From NCBI GenBank assembly GCA_019426215.1, contig CM033392.1:35570814-35634813 (forward strand): a DNA stretch of 64,000 bases, in the 5' to 3' direction. Shown in pieces: positions 60,278-64,000 of this stretch (positions are counted from its first letter, which is position 1; the number at the start of each line of letters is the position of its first letter). The position numbers and the translations under genes were made by a program. The DNA comes from Buddleja alternifolia (taxonomy: Eukaryota > Streptophyta > Magnoliopsida > Lamiales > Scrophulariaceae). The notes beneath the pieces were generated by a model, which saw only the letters and a list, made by a program, of their open reading frames with translations, was not told where the DNA came from and did no database searches.

Positions 60278-61244
60278 CTAGCGCTGAGAGATTTTGAGTA
60301 GGAGTTGTAGGCGCTTGGTAAGGAACTGGTGCTATTCGTTGAGGTGCCGAATACACTGGCGCTGGATATTGAGGTGCTGGTTCAGGGGGAGGGGTTTGAA
60401 ATGAAGTTTGTCCAATGGGGTTTCTCTTTTCATATTTTAGAAATTTATTGAATTTCTTGACTAATAAAGCCATTTCTTTTTCTTCATTGGATTCCGTTGA
60501 TTTCACCTCACTGATCGCTTTACCCTTACTTTTGGTGGTAGCGACTAAAGCTCCTGATTTAGTCGCTGAAGTCGATGTGTCGCTGACTTCGTCCAATTCG
60601 ATCTCAAATGCCTTTAATTCCGAAAATACATGTTCTGGAGGAAGAGTCTCCAATGTCTGCGATTCTCTCATAGCAATTGTCTTAATCAAATATTTTCTTG
60701 GAAGACTTCTGAAAATCTTATTGGCCATTTCCTTGTTGGTTAATTCCTTGTCTAATGAAGCTAACTCTGTAATGAGCAAAGTAAACCTTGTGTCTAATTG
60801 TTCTAGTGTCTCATTGGGCTACATCTTGAAATGCTCAAATCTTTGCATGGCTATGGAAAGTTTGTCCTCCTTCATCTGTGCTGAACCTTCACACACGATA
60901 GCCAATTTATCCCATATTTCTTTGGAAGTTTTACATTGCTTGATCTTGTTGAACAATGCATCATTGTCTCCTAACGCTGAGTAAAGTGCACTTCCTACAA
61001 CATTATCTAGATTCGCTCTTTTTCGATCATCTGGCGTCCATTCTAACTTGGGTTTCTCAACATATCCATCTGGAGTGACTTCATTAGCTCCAGGTGCTCG
61101 AGTTATCACTTTTATGATCTTAATGGGGCCATCTGAAATTACATCACACATTTCATTATCGCAAGAACATAGATATGCGAATGCTCTAAGTTTCCAAGAA
61201 TCATAGTTTTATTCTACCAGCTTAGGTATTTTGTTAAAAGCCAT
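60213..61244 (-). pseudogene. Sirevirus gag N-terminal part
   Basis: The ATG at 61244 (MAFNKIPKLVE) meets a TAA at 61211-61209, and the same frame continues through DALFNKIKQCKTSKEIWDKL, a second stop at 60821-60819, and LTNKEMANKIFRSLPRKYLI to 60213. This is the UBN2-type capsid region of plant copia gag. Confidence 0.85.
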
Positions 61245-61346
61245 AATGAGATGTTTAAGAGAAAATTTAAAGCGACTAATTTTTTAGAAAAAAATGGATC
61301 TAAACAAGCAGTTATGCTTGGAAACGCTTAGGTTTCTACTTCAACA

Positions 61347-61358
61347 GCTCTGATACCA
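61347..61358 (-). other. Sirevirus primer-binding site
   Basis: The minus strand reads TGGTATCAGAGC two bases after the 5' LTR end GACCACCA. Confidence 0.92.
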
Positions 61359-61360
61359 CT

Positions 61361-62815
61361 TGGTGGTCCCAAGTGACATACGAAAGGGTCTAGAAGGAGG
61401 GGGGGTTGAATAGGCCCTGAAGTCTTTTTTGACTTCAAAATTCCGTATCACTTTTAATCGTTAGAACGCTTAGGAAGCTGAGCGCTTGGGTCAGAAGCTT
61501 CATTAAAGATAACTTAGACTTAGTAATTTTAGCATTTTACCAACGAAGATGATTTTAAAGATTTAGCGTTCGTTTTGGTTAAATAGTCGCTTGGCAGTTT
61601 AGTTTGTTTTTTCAGAATAAATAATATAATATAAAATGAGACAATAATTAAAGTAAATAACACAAGAAATTGTAAGGTTCACTGGGTGATGTAATCCCAG
61701 CTACCTCCTTTTTCACTTGGAGGGAAATTACTAAGTTGATTATCAAAGAATCACACAGAATCTTCTACAAGATAGTAAAGAGGTGAAAATGATCTTGGGC
61801 TCCTTGATCACACAGATTTCAGCACCAATGAAGATCTTCTTCTACAAGCTTCTCTTACTCAGAAATACTGCCTGTAAGGGTTTTCAACTACTTTCTCACT
61901 CAGATGAAAGGTTGATGGTTTTTTCACATAGGTTTTGTTTGTTTTTGAAAAGATCAAACAACTTGGAATATCTCAGTAAGAATTTAGGTTTCTTCTTTGA
62001 AAGATGTTTGAGTTATTTGTGACTGTCTGGAATATATGTAAAAAAGCTTTAAAGATTTTGGCTATGGAGTTTCAAAGCTTTTCTTGAGATAATATTTCAG
62101 AAATGGCTTCTTGTGTTGATCGTGATTAGTCTGTATTTTTAGGGTTTGCTGGGAGTAAGGTATTTATAGGCTATTCTTGAAAATTGTCCGTTGGACACAT
62201 GTGAGCGTGTGTTCTTCACGCGGCGCGTGAATCAGCCTTTTCTCTGACATTCCTGAAATTCTGCTGGTTCCGATTGGACGGGAGCAGACTTAAATTCTGA
62301 AATCCTGACAGTCTAGTCAAAAGGTGGCTTGTCCACAAGTCATAATAACTTATTATATTTAATACTCTTATTAGGCATTTAATGCAATTGAATTTATTTC
62401 CCATTGGAAATTAATGTCCGTTGAATGATTGCATTTAAGTCCTTTATGACTTGAGGATTTATTTCAGGTGAATCTGATACTGATCGCGGGAGTGCTCTAA
62501 GCGCTTGATTCATAAATCCTGAAATGGTCCCTTAGCATTTGACAGTCGCTAAGTACAAATCTTTATCTTCATTTGACTTCAGACGCTGATCTTCAACTTT
62601 TTCTCTAATAGATTCACCCAAAATTCTATTAGCGATTCGGTATTTAATACTTAGTTTAAAATCTACAAAGATAAAAGTTACAAGCCTACCAAAGTTACAT
62701 ACTTTCAAACGCTTATATAATTGATCTAAGAAAACAGAAACTTACATTATTTTTGGGGTCTAACAGAAAATCCTATCTTGTCATCATCAAAACATCTAAC
62801 ATGAAATTCCTAACC
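61361..62815 (-). repeat. Sirevirus 5' LTR
   Basis: 1455 bases, plus-strand start TGGTGGTCCCAAG, end ATGAAATTCCTAAC with C in place of the last A. It pairs with 38307-39809. Confidence 0.92.
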
Positions 62816-63240
62816 GATGTACTTTCAGAGGTTGAATACTGGAGCTCCTCCCTCGTATGTTATTTCCTTGGCGCTAACCCACCCTTTTCTATTATGAATG
62901 GTTATATCCGTCATATCTGCGGTAAACAGGGTATTGAGAAGGTGCTAATGATGCAAAATGGCTGTAACCTAGTTAAATTTCAAATAGTAGAAGTAAGGGA
63001 TAATGTGGTGGAAATAGGAGTTTATCATTTTGATAATAAGCCCTTCATCGTTAATCCTTAGTCTGCTAATCAATATTATAGTAAGCAGGAGATTGATAAG
63101 GTCCTAGTGTGGGTGCAATTGGAAGGTTTAGACTTCAAATACTGGAGCAGTTCTAATCTCAGTAAACTAACAAACCCAATAGGTAAACTAATCATGGCAG
63201 ATAAGATGACAGTGCAGAAAGAATGCATTCACTATGCTAG
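62816..63240 (+). pseudogene. LINE ORF1 DUF4283 domain
   Basis: The plus-strand frame reads VLSEVEYWSSSLVCYFLGAN, PPFSIMNGYIRHI, ...VEIGVYHFDNKPFIVNP, then after a TAG, VLVWVQLEGLDFKYWSSSNL. This is the DUF4283 nucleic-acid-binding domain of plant LINE ORF1 proteins. Several stops. Confidence 0.88.
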
Positions 63241-63660
63241 ATTGTTGATTTAAATTGCAACTGAAACGATGCCTGATATGATTTACTTTGGAAATGAGAA
63301 AGGAATTATTATAGAACCTATATGGTGTACACATTGCCATGTTTATGGACATACTGAGACAGAGTGTAGAAAGACACAATCAAAACAAGTGTGGAAGCCT
63401 AAAGAAAAACCACCATAGACACCTAATAAAGAGAATGACAATACGACAGACAACAATAATAAACCAAATGGAGAACATAAACACCAAGGGAAAGAGCAGT
63501 GGGTGACAATAACTAAATCAGGGAGGAGGGTTTTTAATGAGGAAGTTGGGCAGTCAGAAGGAAATGTTGTAGTGGAAAAGGGAGATCAAAACTACTCTAT
63601 TGAACTGGGGAAAGTCACTGTAATCATCAATGAACCTGGAGAATGTAGCAGCCTAGAATG
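63241..63660 (+). pseudogene. LINE ORF1 zinc knuckle and linker
   Basis: After a stop, the frame gives PIWCTHCHVYGHTETECRK, a CCHC knuckle, followed by a polar Asn/Lys-rich linker with WVTITKSGRRVF. ORF1 ends near 63660. Confidence 0.85.
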
Positions 63661-64000
63661 TCAGGGGGTTAAATAGTAGAAGTAGATGGAGGAATGTTCG
63701 ACACCTCTGTAATAAACACAGAGTAGGTTTACTTGGTCTTCTTGAGCACAAAATAAAATAGCTAAAGGTGGGTACAGTCTATCAAAGAATTTGTCCAGGA
63801 TGGGGTAGTGTTACTAATCTACATGATAATCCAAGATGGAGAATTTCGATTTTATGGAGGAAGGAGTTTTTTGATGTCCATGTGCTACAAACATCTGCAC
63901 AATATATACACTGTGAGGTGAATATTATCACAACTCAGGAAAAAATAAATATCGCTACGGTTTATGCTTATAATCAAGCCACTGAGAGGAAAATTCTATG
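63661..64000 (+). pseudogene. LINE ORF2 endonuclease start (truncated by window edge)
   Basis: Reads NVRHLCNKHRVGLLGLLEHK, RICPGWGSVTNLHDNPRWRI, ...VHVLQTSAQYIHCEVN, IATVYAYNQATERKIL. This is the APE-like endonuclease of plant L1 elements, with the catalytic Glu in LLEHK. The reverse transcriptase should follow beyond 64000. Confidence 0.85.

Larger units (their letters stand above)
38307..62815 (-). mobile_element. Sirevirus-type Ty1/copia retrotransposon, 24.5 kb with nested insertion
   Basis: Two LTRs (38307-39809 and 61361-62815) are flanked by GATAT (38302-38306) and GATGT (62816-62820), a 5-bp duplication with one change. Order on the minus strand: 5' LTR, primer-binding site, gag, protease, integrase, RT, RNase H, a long extra ORF, polypurine tract, 3' LTR. 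The post-RNase H ORF and 1.5-kb LTRs fit the Sirevirus (SIRE/Maximus) lineage. Without the 10.8-kb insertion at 40386-51229 it is about 13.7 kb. Stops and frameshifts in every domain make it inactive. Confidence 0.9.
36043..64000 (+). mobile_element. LINE (L1-like) broken by two LTR-element insertions
   Basis: Three plus-strand pieces form one LINE: 36043-36351 (ORF1 N-terminus), 38083-38306 (ORF1 middle), and 62816-64000 (DUF4283 domain, zinc knuckle, start of endonuclease). The first break is the solo LTR at about 36352-38082; the second is the Sirevirus at 38307-62815. Across the second break, residues ending GRIVEED on the left resume as VLSEVEYW on the right, in the spacing usual for plant LINEs. 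The RT region lies beyond the window. In-frame stops show it is dead. Confidence 0.85.

Noticed and set aside
60415..60984. 189-codon plus-strand frame
   Set aside because: Antisense shadow of the Sirevirus gag.

Overview
This window is plant nuclear DNA, from a eudicot as far as I can judge. It is AT-rich, has one intact gene with 18 GT-AG introns, and is otherwise filled with plant transposable elements: Ty1/copia, Ty3/gypsy, LINE, a tRNA-derived SINE, and Mutator-, hAT-, Harbinger- and Stowaway-like elements. I see no bacterial operon, CRISPR array, rRNA gene or intact tRNA gene. I could not fix the species.

Left third (1-20.6 kb): the only convincing host gene is a TypA/BipA-type translational GTPase. 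It has 19 exons (1143-20618, + strand) encoding about 667 residues with a probable N-terminal organelle targeting peptide. Its introns hold several mobile elements: an internally deleted chromodomain Ty3/gypsy element in intron 3 with LTRs and a 5-bp target duplication, a Stowaway-like MITE in intron 5, a Mutator-like element with a 10-bp target duplication in intron 6, a small Mutator-like MITE with a 9-bp duplication in intron 13, and weaker SINE- and LTR-like pieces. All splice sites remain canonical and the reading frame is unbroken.

Middle (20.6-36 kb): intergenic transposon wreckage. It contains a SINE on the minus strand, two related Harbinger-like repeats, a gypsy gag-protease fragment abutting the truncated internal region of a minus-strand copia element, the long LTR of that copia element (itself hit by a hAT-like MITE), a gypsy LTR with primer-binding site, tandem repeats and a 1.07-kb Mutator-like element.

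Right (36-64 kb): a nested stack. A LINE (ORF1 begins at 36043, endonuclease region runs off the right edge) is interrupted first by a solo LTR (about 36352-38082) and then by a 24.5-kb minus-strand Sirevirus-type copia element (38307-62815) with 1.5-kb LTRs and a near-perfect 5-bp target duplication. The Sirevirus carries decayed gag-pol plus a long extra ORF downstream of RNase H. That ORF is split by a 10.8-kb element with 1.3-1.4-kb terminal inverted repeats (40386-51229, target duplication GGAAGTAAG), which in turn contains a 3.4-kb gypsy LTR.

The observations most worth checking are two short, phase-consistent candidate introns in the extra Sirevirus ORF, the large inverted-repeat element with hairpin units whose loops occur in both orientations, and the deleted gypsy element whose gag is fused in frame to the integrase C-terminus. 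I found no new defence or metabolic system.
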